Numbered from the stretch's first letter, positions 9,404-18,464 are shown. The stretch is 64,000 bases of DNA from Oscillospiraceae bacterium (GCA_015069195.1 SVJA01000004.1:74978-138977); one strand, 5' to 3'. The notes: generated by a model from the sequence alone, not told the origin. Program-made: numbers and translations.

Positions 9404-9460
9404 AATCAATACGGAATATCTATTAAAAAGACAGATACCGAGTGAAAAAAATAATATTAA

Positions 9461-9500
9461 AAACGGGTTGAACCTAAAACTGTTCAACCCGTTTTTTTTG
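9461..9500 (+). terminator. Rho-independent terminator of cdd
   Basis: 13-bp perfect stem 9461-9473/9482-9494 running into a T8 tract. Confidence 0.9.
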
Positions 9501-9533
9501 CCTTTTTATTCTTGTATTTTCTTACAATAGCTG

Positions 9534-9562
9534 TTGAATTTGGGTGTTGTTAGTACTACAAT
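9534..9562 (+). promoter_or_regulatory. Promoter of the pilus operon
   Basis: TTGAAT (9534-9539), 17-bp spacer, TACAAT (9557-9562), about 45 nt before the first gene of the operon. Confidence 0.55.
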
Positions 9563-9607
9563 AATATATTGAAAAGTTGTAATTTATTCTGAAAGGAATA
9601 GACACAA

Positions 9608-10051
9608 ATGCTTGATAAAGAATTAAAAAAATTGAGTAGACGTGAGCTTGTAGATATCATTTATCAAATGAAAAAAAATGAGGAGCAGCTATTGGAACAG
9701 ATTGCTGTTTTAGAGGAAAATCTACATGATAAAAGAATCAGAATTGAGGAAGCCGGCTCTATTGCGGAAGCTGCTGCAGATATTACGAATGTTTTTTCTG
9801 TAGCTCAGACTACCGCTGATTTATATTTGCAGGAAATAGCCTGTATGAAAGAAAAAACCGAAAAAGATTGTGCAAAAATGATTGATGAGGCAAAACAGGA
9901 GGCTGAAAGAATTTTGTCCGATGTAAAGACTCAACATAAGGAGTTGCGCACTCGCTATCGGGTAGATCATAAAAAGTGGCAACAACTCAGAACAGAGATT
10001 CAAAAGTTGGAAGAGTTGAAAATGTGGATTAAGCAAGGGGATGACGTATGA
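9608..10051 (+). CDS. Coiled-coil protein leading the pilus operon
   Basis: 147 aa, soluble, no signal peptide. Residues about 1-50 (LSRRELVDIIYQMKKNEEQLLEQIAVLEENL) and about 80-140 are strongly heptad-like and charged, separated by an Ala-rich segment (GSIAEAAADITNVFSVAQTTADLYLQEI). The whole recalls DivIVA- or cell-division-type coiled coils, but I cannot assign a family. The ribosome binding site is GAAAGGAA. Its stop overlaps the signal peptidase start (ATGA at 10048-10051), so the two are translationally coupled. A scaffolding or positioning role for pilus assembly is inference from context only. Confidence 0.7.
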   Translation: MLDKELKKLSRRELVDIIYQMKKNEEQLLEQIAVLEENLHDKRIRIEEAGSIAEAAADITNVFSVAQTTADLYLQEIACMKEKTEKDCAKMIDEAKQEAERILSDVKTQHKELRTRYRVDHKKWQQLRTEIQKLEELKMWIKQGDDV

Positions 10052-10638
10052 ATAAAAAAATTGAAGAAGATGTAGCGATTCCCTCTTTGCTTGAGATTCA
10101 GGATGAACGTAAACGTATACGAAGAAAAGCTTATTTTGGACAGGCTCTCAGAGGTACTGTTTCTGTTTTGGTAGTAGTAGCTGCGGTAGCTGTTTTGATA
10201 GCAACATTATTTCTGCCTATTCTTCAGATATCAGGAGACAGCATGTCACCTACTTTGGAACATAATGAGATAGTGGTTCTTTTAAAAACAAAAGAGTTTA
10301 AACGTGGTGACCTGATCGGTTTCTATTATCAGGGTAAGATTTTATTGAAACGCGTGATTGCTTTGCCTGATGATGAAGTGGCAATCGATGCTGACGGAAA
10401 CGTATATGTGAACGGCGAACTTTTGGAAGAACCTTATGTTACGGACAAGACTCTTGGTGATTGTGATCTGGAGTTTCCTTATAAAGTTCCCGGTACCGGT
10501 TATTTTGTAATGGGAGATCGACGGTCTAATTCTGTGGACAGTCGTAACTCTGTAGTCGGTGCGATTTCGCGCGATGATATCATCGGAAAAGTTGTTATCA
10601 GAGTATGGCCTTTTTCAAGGTTTGGATTTATTTCCTGA
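10048..10638 (+). CDS. lepB: Signal peptidase I of the pilus operon
   Basis: 196 aa type I signal peptidase. A single membrane helix (about 35-57) precedes SGDSMSPTL with the nucleophilic Ser, and LLKRVIALPDDEV carries the general-base Lys. GYFVMGDRRSNSVDSR is box E. A basic cytoplasmic N-terminus of about 30 residues is present. Dedicated signal peptidases are a recurrent part of sortase pilus clusters, where they process pilin precursors or act as assembly partners. It overlaps the coiled-coil gene by 4 nt. Confidence 0.93.
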   Translation: MNKKIEEDVAIPSLLEIQDERKRIRRKAYFGQALRGTVSVLVVVAAVAVLIATLFLPILQISGDSMSPTLEHNEIVVLLKTKEFKRGDLIGFYYQGKILLKRVIALPDDEVAIDADGNVYVNGELLEEPYVTDKTLGDCDLEFPYKVPGTGYFVMGDRRSNSVDSRNSVVGAISRDDIIGKVVIRVWPFSRFGFIS

Positions 10639-10680
10639 AAAAGCAGTAATAAAATTTTTTAAATGAAAGGAGGGAGAGCA

Positions 10681-13600
10681 TTGCAGGATGTTTTGGAAGA
10701 AAGTCTGAAAAAATCGAAGAGAGTCAGAGTGCGGAAAACATGGATGATTTCTATCTTGTTAGTGCTCTCTCTCGTTGTGTCGTTAGATGTATTTTGGTCG
10801 TTGCGTCAACCGGGATGGACTCTCGCGGGTGATGCTGATTGTAAAATTTTAGAGCACACACATGATGACGGCTGCCAAAACGGTGAAATTCCGTGCGAAC
10901 TTGAGGAACACGTACACTGCATCGAATGTTATTCTGATGAAAATGCAGATGTGGAATCTCAATTGGATTGGCAGAAAATGTTTTCCGACTATCCATTTAC
11001 AGGGAATTTGCGTGAGGATTTGGTAGGAATTGCAAAGACACAGGTAGGCTATTCTGAAAGTACGTTAAATTTTGAAGTGGGTAGTGATGGGATCAGACGC
11101 GGTTATACACGTTACGGTGCATGGTACGGAGCTCCTTATATGGACTGGTCTGCGGCATTCGTTTCGTATTGTCTTAATTATGCAGGGGCTGATTCTGAGG
11201 AAACTCCCGGAAATACCGGTGCTTCCTCTATGGCAGAGGTCTGGAATAAATTAAATAAATATTTCCCTGCAGATGATTATAAGCCGGTGGCAGGTGATCT
11301 GGTATTCTTTGAAAACAATACAGTTGGTATTGTTACGGATGTACATAATGCTACGTTCTATGTTATTCGCGGTGATGTAAATAATGCTGTATGCAGTTAT
11401 GCTGTGCCGTTAAAAGATGCTTCTGTTATAGGCTGGGGTTTAACCTGCGGAACTGCAGATGAAGCAAATCGTCCGTCTGTGGATTATCTACTGAATATTT
11501 CCGACGGACCGGCAGTGTTTATTTTTGAGGGAAGCGAAGTTCCAAAGCAGATACAACCGAAGATGCGTTTTTCACTTAAATCGTCGCGGCCCGTAATAGA
11601 TTTGACCTCTTATCTGGAATCAAACGGCGGCAGCTATTTCTTTACTTTGCTTGATCAGAACAATCAGGAAGTTCCGAAAGATGCAGACGGTAATTATATT
11701 GCACAATCTGATACAGACTATAAACTGACAATCAGTTTTACCAGCCCTGAAGGTTTTGTACCCGGAACGTATCAATATCGGATTTCCAACGGAGTAACGG
11801 TTAACGGTGGAGACGGCCGATTCATTTTGAAAGACGGAACTGATGTCGGTAGTTGGACCGTATCAGATGATGGTCTGATTACATTGGATTTTAATGATCA
11901 CATAAACAGCCGTATAGATATCACAATCAGTGCAACAATGGGAATAAAATTTCCTGAGCAGGACGAGCCTATTGATTTCGACGGAAAAATAATTGTAAAG
12001 ATCGAAAAACCTGATGTAGAGAAAATTCCTACAAAGCTTAATAAGTGGGGTGTTCAGGGAAATGCCGAAACCTCCGGTAAGACTGATTCTACTAAAATAT
12101 ATTGGACCGCTTTGGTAGAAGGTCAGAGAGATTCTAAAATTCCCGGAAGTGTTCTGACGGATAAGATAGTTTCAGGTGAATGGCTTGGTGACCACAGATA
12201 TACTGAATCCGACATGGCAGGAGGTCTTACTTTCGGAGTATCAGAACCTGACCCGGTAACCGGACAGGCAGTTAATTGGCACAGATGGGTGGTTTATCCC
12301 GGCGATCCGAACCTTACATGGAACGAAGACGGTTGGTCTTATAAATTCCCGGAAACTGCTTTTTGTCAATGGTGTGGTGAGGTTACACTCGGCAGTAATA
12401 ATTGGTCATATACCGTTGAGTATACAAGTACTCCGATTCAGTCTGCTATAGCAGGTGCAATGGGATATATGAACAAAGTGGAAATAGAAAATCAATATGC
12501 AGACGGTTGGGCAGAGTTTACGCAAGGTGAACTTCACGGTGATGTTATAAAGCACGGTTCGTTTATTTCTGACGCAAGCGGCGGATCTTTCAGATGGGAA
12601 CTTCAGGCTACCATACCGGGGATGCGAGAAGGTCAGAAGAGTGACTACTTCTGGTATATTATGGACTATATGGATGTTCGTGACTACGAACTGAAGCTTT
12701 ATGATTATGTTACAAATGATGTTGATAAGTCTGTTGTTACTGCAGAACAGAACGGTGTTACGATTAAAGTTCCGAGCATTCATGATGCGACTGCAGCTGA
12801 TCCGTATGCGTGGCATAACTACTGGTCGGTAGATCACGGAGACGGAATTTATTACGGCAGGCAGCTGAATCTTTTATGCCGATGTCACTGTAATGAAGCA
12901 AACTGTCAGTATTGGAACAACGGCAGGTGTGAAAGTGAATACTGGTTTGAAGGAAAAGACGGCTATTGGTATACAAACGGATATTGCCAGTGCTGGACTG
13001 CAACTGAAAATACAATCTTTACTTTTGCTTACGAGACGGATGACATTTCTATAATAGAAAGATACGGTGGTATGGAAAATAGTTTGCGTAATGAAGCCGT
13101 ATTGTATAACAAACCTAATGCTTATGACGGTGTTGTGGTTGCAAGTACGAATGCGCATGTTCCTATTCCGGGATTGTTTAAGAAAGAACTTACTCATGAC
13201 TTTAACGGTTATACAGCTAATTACAAGATTACTGTCAATGAGGGTAAATTGTCTCTTACAGACGGTACTCCGCTTACTATCCATGATGTTATGACGCAAA
13301 CTCTTGTATATATCAGCGGTTCATTGGTGATTACTGCAGAGGATGCAAACGGTCATAGGACAACTTTGAAACAAGATGTCGATTATACAGTTACATACGA
13401 CGGTACCGGAAATGCTACGGATGAGCACGGCAAGCCGGTTCACATATTGGATATTGAGATACTGCATCCGCAGCCTGTAATGTATATTCTTGACTATGAC
13501 ACTACTCTGATGATTCCTACCGGAACAACACAGGCTATAAAATACAGTAACTCCGCTGAAATTACTCTTTGGGGAGAGAAAATTAAGGATCCCGGTGTAG

Positions 13601-14130
13601 AAAAGGTTTATGCTGATATAAATATTGCAGCTAAAAATTATAAGGTTGAATTATTTAAGACATGTGCATTAACCGGTAAAGCCCTCCGCGGAGCGACGTT
13701 CGGTCTTTTTAATGAAAACGGCGGTCTTATTGCAACAGATGTGACAGATGCAAACGGAGCACTTAGTTTTCAGTCAAATATTGTAGAGGGTATTATCCTG
13801 AGAGAACATGTGCTTTACTATGTGCAGGAGCTGAAAGCTCCGCCCGGATATATTCTTGACGGAACAAAACATTGGTTTTGTTTCTGCGATGAAAGAGGTG
13901 ATACTTGCAGTAAGTATGCAGGTATTATATCAGACACAGGGGCTTTACGTATTCCGTTTGAGCAGGTTGGTAAGATTAATGTAGAAAACCAAATCATGGA
14001 CTATGACCTGCCCGCAACCGGTGGCCCCGGAACTTATCCCTTGATACTTACGAGTGTAATATTTATAATTACACCGTTTGTATATAGATTCATTCGAAGG
14101 CGCAAGCGAGAAGGGAGGGGCGTCGGTTAG
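10681..14130 (+). CDS. Large LPATG-anchored pilus tip protein/adhesin with degenerate CHAP domain
   Basis: 1149 aa from TTG 10681, which sits 7 nt after AAAGGAGGG (10666-10674); the upstream ATG at 10663 precedes and overlaps that site. Order: basic N-terminus and membrane-type signal helix (22-45), a His/Cys-rich segment (HTHDDGCQNGE, EEHVHCIEC), a CHAP-like domain (about 115-270), long beta-rich stalk domains (about 280-980), a Cna-B/SpaA-type domain (YKVELFKTCALTGKALRGATFGLF; E-box-like YYVQELKAPPGYIL), then LPATG, a membrane helix and an RRRKR tail. In the CHAP core the usual W-C-A-x-F-V reads WSAAFV (S157) and the usual H-V-G-I-V reads TVGIV (T214), so both catalytic residues are absent. 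The likely role is host or particle binding at the pilus tip, covalently attached by the sortase downstream. Confidence 0.87.
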   Translation: MQDVLEESLKKSKRVRVRKTWMISILLVLSLVVSLDVFWSLRQPGWTLAGDADCKILEHTHDDGCQNGEIPCELEEHVHCIECYSDENADVESQLDWQKMFSDYPFTGNLREDLVGIAKTQVGYSESTLNFEVGSDGIRRGYTRYGAWYGAPYMDWSAAFVSYCLNYAGADSEETPGNTGASSMAEVWNKLNKYFPADDYKPVAGDLVFFENNTVGIVTDVHNATFYVIRGDVNNAVCSYAVPLKDASVIGWGLTCGTADEANRPSVDYLLNISDGPAVFIFEGSEVPKQIQPKMRFSLKSSRPVIDLTSYLESNGGSYFFTLLDQNNQEVPKDADGNYIAQSDTDYKLTISFTSPEGFVPGTYQYRISNGVTVNGGDGRFILKDGTDVGSWTVSDDGLITLDFNDHINSRIDITISATMGIKFPEQDEPIDFDGKIIVKIEKPDVEKIPTKLNKWGVQGNAETSGKTDSTKIYWTALVEGQRDSKIPGSVLTDKIVSGEWLGDHRYTESDMAGGLTFGVSEPDPVTGQAVNWHRWVVYPGDPNLTWNEDGWSYKFPETAFCQWCGEVTLGSNNWSYTVEYTSTPIQSAIAGAMGYMNKVEIENQYADGWAEFTQGELHGDVIKHGSFISDASGGSFRWELQATIPGMREGQKSDYFWYIMDYMDVRDYELKLYDYVTNDVDKSVVTAEQNGVTIKVPSIHDATAADPYAWHNYWSVDHGDGIYYGRQLNLLCRCHCNEANCQYWNNGRCESEYWFEGKDGYWYTNGYCQCWTATENTIFTFAYETDDISIIERYGGMENSLRNEAVLYNKPNAYDGVVVASTNAHVPIPGLFKKELTHDFNGYTANYKITVNEGKLSLTDGTPLTIHDVMTQTLVYISGSLVITAEDANGHRTTLKQDVDYTVTYDGTGNATDEHGKPVHILDIEILHPQPVMYILDYDTTLMIPTGTTQAIKYSNSAEITLWGEKIKDPGVEKVYADINIAAKNYKVELFKTCALTGKALRGATFGLFNENGGLIATDVTDANGALSFQSNIVEGIILREHVLYYVQELKAPPGYILDGTKHWFCFCDERGDTCSKYAGIISDTGALRIPFEQVGKINVENQIMDYDLPATGGPGTYPLILTSVIFIITPFVYRFIRRRKREGRGVG

Positions 14131-14215
14131 CTTCCCTTATTACGGCGAAAAAGTGCCGGAGATGAATCGAGAAAATATATAAATTTTGAACTAAATGTAG
14201 AAAGGAATTAAGAAA

Positions 14216-15835
14216 ATGAAAAAGTTTTTATCTATTTTGTTGACAGTAGCTATGCTTTTGACAATGAGCACTACTGTATTTGCTGCAGAAGACACAAGCC
14301 TTAATATCACAGGTCCTGCAGGCAGAACTTATGCAGGTTACAAATTGTTGAATTTGACAACCAGCCTTAAAGAAGGCAGTCATCATCCTGCTGCTTGTGA
14401 CGGCAATCACTCTGATGATTGTTACAACTATGCGTATACTGTAGCCGACAAGTATCGCACAATATTGCAGAATGAGACTCATACAAACGGCAGAAATGAA
14501 CTCTGGGTAACTAATGGTAAGCCCGCTACTGCTGCAGGTGTAACAGACGCACAGATTCTTGAATATCTTTCAGGACAGAGCAGTGATAACGGCGACGTTT
14601 ATATGACTATGAGACTGGTTGCAGACCGTATCTACCGTGCGATTAAAGCTGCAGGTATAGAAGCTGATAAGACTGATCTTACAGGTGTAAATGACAGCAT
14701 CGAACAGGGTTACTGGATGTTTGCTGACGTAACTAACCTTACAGGTAATGAGACTAATTCTTTGGTTATGGTAGACACAAAGGGTCAGAATGCTGTTACA
14801 ATCAATCCTAAGACTGCACTTCCTACTGTAGAGAAGAAGGTAAAAGATATTGATGACAGCGAAGACGATAACATTCTTGATAACGGCTGGAATGATTCTG
14901 CCGACCATGATATAGGAGATACTGTTCCATTTAAACTTACAGCAACACTCCCCAGCAATGCACAGTTCTATCAGTCATATAAAATTGTATTCCACGATAC
15001 TCTTTCAGCCGGCCTTACTTTGAACGATGCTTCTATCAAGGTTCTTATGTATGAAACAAAGCACAAAGCTGACGTGGATACTGATCTGAACGATTCTATG
15101 AAAGATGTTACTGCTGATTTTGTTATAACAACTGACGGATTGGCAGATGATTGCACATTTGAAGTTGCTCGTGAGAATATATTTACCATTGAAGGCGTAA
15201 CAAAAGATACTGCTTTCGTTGTTTATTACGAAGCAACTCTTAATGATGCTGCTGTAATGGGTAGTGCAGGAAACGCTAACGAAGTATATCTCGAATTCTC
15301 GAATGATCCTTACGGTGATTCAACAGGTGATACTGAGTCTGATAAGGTTGTAGTATTTACTTACGAATTGATCATTAACAAAACAGATTCACACGGTCAT
15401 CCCCTCGAAGGCGCAGGCTTTACTTTGTACAAAAAAGATATTTCAGGAACTTACAATGTACTTGGTACAGAGATTAAGGGCGATGCCATGACAACATTTA
15501 CTTGGTCAGGTCTTGATGATGGCGATTACAAGTTGGTAGAGAGCACTGTGCCTGCAGGTTACAACAAAATGTCTGATATAGCATTCTCGGTTTCAGCAGA
15601 ACACAGCGAAATAAACGGTGAACCTTCTCTCACACTCTTGGATGGCGATTTGATGGGTCTCGGTGATGTCGCTACAGGTGCAATCACAAAAGATATTGTC
15701 AACAATACAGGTACCGTTCTCCCTGAAACAGGTGCACAGGGTACATTCTTCCTTATTCTCGGTGGTGCTTTACTTGTAGTTGTTGCTGCAGTATTTATGA
15801 TTACACGTAAGAAAATGTCCGTTTATGAGGATTGA
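14216..15835 (+). CDS. Major pilin (SpaH/EbpB-type backbone subunit), LPETG anchored
   Basis: 539 aa. The signal peptide ends TVFAAE (about residue 23). Residues about 205-390 match the isopeptide-forming D2 pilin domain (WNDSADHDIGDTVPFKLTATLP; preceding VEKKVKD offers candidate linking lysines). Residues about 395-475 form a Cna-B domain with the E-box-like YKLVESTVPAGYNKM. The C-terminus is LPETG, a hydrophobic helix and RKK. This is the standard layout of a polymerised pilus shaft subunit. GAAAGGAA lies upstream. A partial terminator follows, which would favour pilin over the downstream sortase in transcript abundance. Confidence 0.92.
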   Translation: MKKFLSILLTVAMLLTMSTTVFAAEDTSLNITGPAGRTYAGYKLLNLTTSLKEGSHHPAACDGNHSDDCYNYAYTVADKYRTILQNETHTNGRNELWVTNGKPATAAGVTDAQILEYLSGQSSDNGDVYMTMRLVADRIYRAIKAAGIEADKTDLTGVNDSIEQGYWMFADVTNLTGNETNSLVMVDTKGQNAVTINPKTALPTVEKKVKDIDDSEDDNILDNGWNDSADHDIGDTVPFKLTATLPSNAQFYQSYKIVFHDTLSAGLTLNDASIKVLMYETKHKADVDTDLNDSMKDVTADFVITTDGLADDCTFEVARENIFTIEGVTKDTAFVVYYEATLNDAAVMGSAGNANEVYLEFSNDPYGDSTGDTESDKVVVFTYELIINKTDSHGHPLEGAGFTLYKKDISGTYNVLGTEIKGDAMTTFTWSGLDDGDYKLVESTVPAGYNKMSDIAFSVSAEHSEINGEPSLTLLDGDLMGLGDVATGAITKDIVNNTGTVLPETGAQGTFFLILGGALLVVVAAVFMITRKKMSVYED

Positions 15836-15878
15836 TTTATTGAAACATAATTGTATGTTTTGTTTGTTTTGAGTGTTG

Positions 15879-15917
15879 AGGCGGATGGCTGTTCCGTCAT
15901 CCGCCTTAACTTTTTAT
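15879..15917 (+). terminator. Partial terminator between major pilin and sortase
   Basis: 9-bp stem 15879-15887/15898-15906, then TAACTTTTTAT. The next gene starts 21 nt later, so leaky termination lowering downstream expression is plausible. Confidence 0.6.
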
Positions 15918-15937
15918 AAGGCAGTGGAGAGATGCGT

Positions 15938-16801
15938 ATGAAGAAGAATAAAATAGGAATACTATTAGTTCTGATGCTGTTCGTGGGCGTCTGTGGACTG
16001 CTTTATCCGTCTGTGAGTCAGTATTGGAACACAAAAACTCAGACTCGCGCCGTAGAAAATTACATGGAAATTTTGGAATCTTTAAAACCTGAAGACTACG
16101 AAACTTTTTATCAGGAAGCAGAAACGTATAATAAAGAGCTTAATGAACTTACAATACCGTTAGCTGATTATCGTCAGTTAAAAGGATACAACGATATTCT
16201 CAATGTAAGCGGAAATGGTATCATGGGATACATAACTGTTCCTAAATTGGGTATAGAATTGCCTTTATATCATGGGATTTCTGCCGAAGTATTGAATGTT
16301 GCTTGCGGTCATTTAGAAGGTACGTCTTTTCCCGTAGGGGGAGAAAGTACACATTCCGTTCTTTCTGCACATAGAGGTCTTCCTCATGCTAAACTGTTTA
16401 CGGAATTGGATAAGATGGAGATCGGCGATACTTTTATGATTACGGTATTGGGCAGGACGGTTACATATCAGGTAGATCAGATTAAAGTTGTTCGCCCGAA
16501 TGATGTTAATGATATACGAATCATAGAAGGCGAGGATTTGTGTACACTGCTTACATGTACGCCTTACGGAATAAATTCACATAGGTTGTTGGTGCGCGGA
16601 ACGCGTATTGAAAATGCTGCGCCGGTTTTGTATGTCACATCCAACGCTTATAAAATAGATTCATTGGTGGCTACTCCAATAGTAGCTGCACCGATTTTGT
16701 TGATTTTGTTAGTTGTGTTGATGGTCAAGTATAGAGATAAGGGCAGCAAACCGCTTATATCAAAGGAGGATGACGAATGGGTAAAAGAAAAATTGAAATA
16801 A
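15938..16801 (+). CDS. srtC: Class C (pilin-polymerising) sortase
   Basis: 287 aa from ATG 15938, six nt after GGAGAG; an ATG at 15932 is too close to that site. N-terminal helix (about 6-24), C-terminal second helix (about 235-262) and the KYRDK tail give the two-anchor topology of class C. Catalytic residues are visible: His in LSAHRGLPHAKLF, Cys in TLLTCTPYGINSHRLLVRG, and the Arg in the same segment. It should join pilin subunits through their LPxTG threonine and a pilin lysine. It overlaps the next gene by 25 nt. Confidence 0.94.
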   Translation: MKKNKIGILLVLMLFVGVCGLLYPSVSQYWNTKTQTRAVENYMEILESLKPEDYETFYQEAETYNKELNELTIPLADYRQLKGYNDILNVSGNGIMGYITVPKLGIELPLYHGISAEVLNVACGHLEGTSFPVGGESTHSVLSAHRGLPHAKLFTELDKMEIGDTFMITVLGRTVTYQVDQIKVVRPNDVNDIRIIEGEDLCTLLTCTPYGINSHRLLVRGTRIENAAPVLYVTSNAYKIDSLVATPIVAAPILLILLVVLMVKYRDKGSKPLISKEDDEWVKEKLK

Positions 16802-17742
16802 TTGCTTTCTTGCTTTGTATATGTCTGTGCCTGTGTCTGAATCCGTGCCATACACAATCTGCTTCAACGACCGAAGCAACAGAATTGATTTATACTGATA
16901 AGGATTGCTCGTTAACTGTTTCATATATTTGTGGGGAAAATAAATTTTCCGATATGCCTGTAAGAATGTATAAAGTTGCGGAAGTGTCTGCGGATTACCA
17001 ATATACTCTTACAGTGTCATTTGCCGATACAGGTCTTATCATTAACGGTATTAAGTCTGTCGGAGAGTGGAACGTTATCCGTTCAACGTTAGAAACGCAT
17101 ATTATTGCAAATTCGACAGAACCGGATATAAAAATTATGACGGACAAAAACGGACAGGCTTGTTTTACTGATTTAAAGCCCGGATTATATCTGACGACAA
17201 CAGAAAAAGTTATTTTAGATGATTATATATATTCCTTTGACTCTGCACTTGTTGCTTTGCCAGGACTTGAAGATGACGGCACTTGGCAGTATGAGGTTTC
17301 AGTAAATGCAAAATCAGCGGTTATGCCTCCGATTGAGCCGGATGAAGAAACTGAATTGAAAGTAGTGAAACTCTGGAAGGGTGACAACAGTCAGAAAGAA
17401 CGTCCGACGGAAATTGAAGTTGAAATATTCCGTGATGGCACAAGTTATAAGAAAGTAATGCTATCTGAAGAAAATCATTGGTCATACAGCTGGTCGGTAA
17501 AAAATGATGGTGCTGATTGGAAAGTCATCGAACGAAACATTCCTTCAGTCTATACTATGACTGTTGAGAAACGAGGAACAACCTTTATTTTAACGAATAC
17601 GCTGAATCCTGAAGATCCGGACACACCACGTCCTCCGCATACCGGAGATACCGCAAACATCATGCTATATATAATCTTGATGACCGTATCCGGAGTTGTA
17701 TTTGTTGCTATTGGATTTATAGGAAAGAGAAAACACTCATGA
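16777..17742 (+). CDS. Minor (basal) pilin with non-canonical PPHTG sorting signal
   Basis: 321 aa, beginning inside the sortase gene; AAAGGAGGATG lies 8 nt before the ATG. A Cys-rich signal peptide (LLCICLCLCLNPCHTQSA) is followed by a pilin N domain (about 40-190; FTDLKPGLYLTTTE is E-box-like) and a Cna-B domain (about 205-275; LKVVKLWKGDNSQKERPTEIEVEIFRDG). The C-terminus is PPHTGD, a membrane helix and KRKHS. The Pro in place of Leu in the sorting motif suggests use by a different enzyme or a distinct anchoring step. Small terminal position and domain content fit a pilus base subunit. Confidence 0.86.
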   Translation: MGKRKIEIIAFLLCICLCLCLNPCHTQSASTTEATELIYTDKDCSLTVSYICGENKFSDMPVRMYKVAEVSADYQYTLTVSFADTGLIINGIKSVGEWNVIRSTLETHIIANSTEPDIKIMTDKNGQACFTDLKPGLYLTTTEKVILDDYIYSFDSALVALPGLEDDGTWQYEVSVNAKSAVMPPIEPDEETELKVVKLWKGDNSQKERPTEIEVEIFRDGTSYKKVMLSEENHWSYSWSVKNDGADWKVIERNIPSVYTMTVEKRGTTFILTNTLNPEDPDTPRPPHTGDTANIMLYIILMTVSGVVFVAIGFIGKRKHS

Positions 17743-18329
17743 AGAATCTGAAGAATGGTCTTGCTTGGAAAATTTGTGCTATTACAGGTGTTTGTCTGAT
17801 TGTGGCCGCAATGGCGTGGTTGGTGATATGGCAAAGCGGTATTGGTTCTTCTGTAAAAAAGGCGGAATACTATGCAGATACGATTCGTACATTGATTCCG
17901 GAACCACAAGGTGCAGTTTTGACAGAGCGAAGAGATAATAATATGTCAACGCTTTCTATAGATGATACAAATTTTGTCGGTATCATAGAAATGCCTCGCT
18001 ATGAGTCTGTTCTTCCTGTATGTGCTGATTGGGGCAACCTGTCTGATTATCCTTGCCGTTTCAGCGGAAGTGTTTATGACCGTACCATGCAAGTCGGAGG
18101 TACTTCTCAAAAGGGACAGTATGATTTTTACCGTGATATTTCTGTGGGAGATTCCGTTTTCTTTACGGATATGGAAGGAAACCGTTATGAATACGCAGTA
18201 ACCGATATTAAATATGAAAATAATGCAGATCAGAATACTCTTAACCGCAATGATTCTGCACTGACTTTGTTTATAAAAAATATTTATGCATTTGAATATA
18301 TAATAATTTCTTGTGATGTATTGAACTGA
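17739..18329 (+). CDS. Sortase-fold protein lacking catalytic residues (pseudosortase)
   Basis: 196 aa, overlapping the minor pilin by 4 nt. One N-terminal helix (about 10-32), then a sortase-like barrel: LSIDDTNFVGIIEMPRYESVLPV matches the first strands, YPCRFSGSVYD the next, and ISVGDSVFFTDMEGNRYEYAVTDI the strands before the active site. Active sortases of this type then have a His in a G-H-N-Y segment, Cys in T-L-F-T-C-T and Arg in the last strand. Here the equivalents read VGGTSQKGQYDFYRDI (119-134), LTLFIKN (175-181) and FEYIIISCD (185-193): His, Cys and Arg are all missing while the scaffold is kept. The frame is intact and coupled to the pilin, so it looks like a maintained pseudoenzyme, perhaps a chaperone or docking factor for the PPHTG pilin. 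Confidence 0.75.
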   Translation: MKNLKNGLAWKICAITGVCLIVAAMAWLVIWQSGIGSSVKKAEYYADTIRTLIPEPQGAVLTERRDNNMSTLSIDDTNFVGIIEMPRYESVLPVCADWGNLSDYPCRFSGSVYDRTMQVGGTSQKGQYDFYRDISVGDSVFFTDMEGNRYEYAVTDIKYENNADQNTLNRNDSALTLFIKNIYAFEYIIISCDVLN

Positions 18330-18368
18330 TTTTTAAAAAATATTATGAATTTATTGATCTGAACATAT

Positions 18369-18403
18369 AAATGCGTTCTGCGTTTTGCAGGAGGCATTTT
18401 TTG
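18369..18403 (+). terminator. Terminator of the pilus operon
   Basis: Stem aaatgc(g)ttctgc with its complement at 18387-18399 (one mismatch, one wobble), followed by TTTTTTGTTTTT. Confidence 0.8.
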
Positions 18404-18449
18404 TTTTTGCGGCAAGGCACTATTTTCCTGAAGAATGAATACCATATTG

Positions 18450-18464
18450 ATGAGAATAATTTTC
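18450..18464 (+). promoter_or_regulatory. Candidate Fur box upstream of feoAB
   Basis: TGAGAATAATTTTCA matches the 7-1-7 Fur consensus TGATAATNATTATCA at 12 of 14 defined positions and lies 20 nt before the feoA start. It is the expected place for iron-dependent repression of ferrous iron uptake. Confidence 0.65.
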
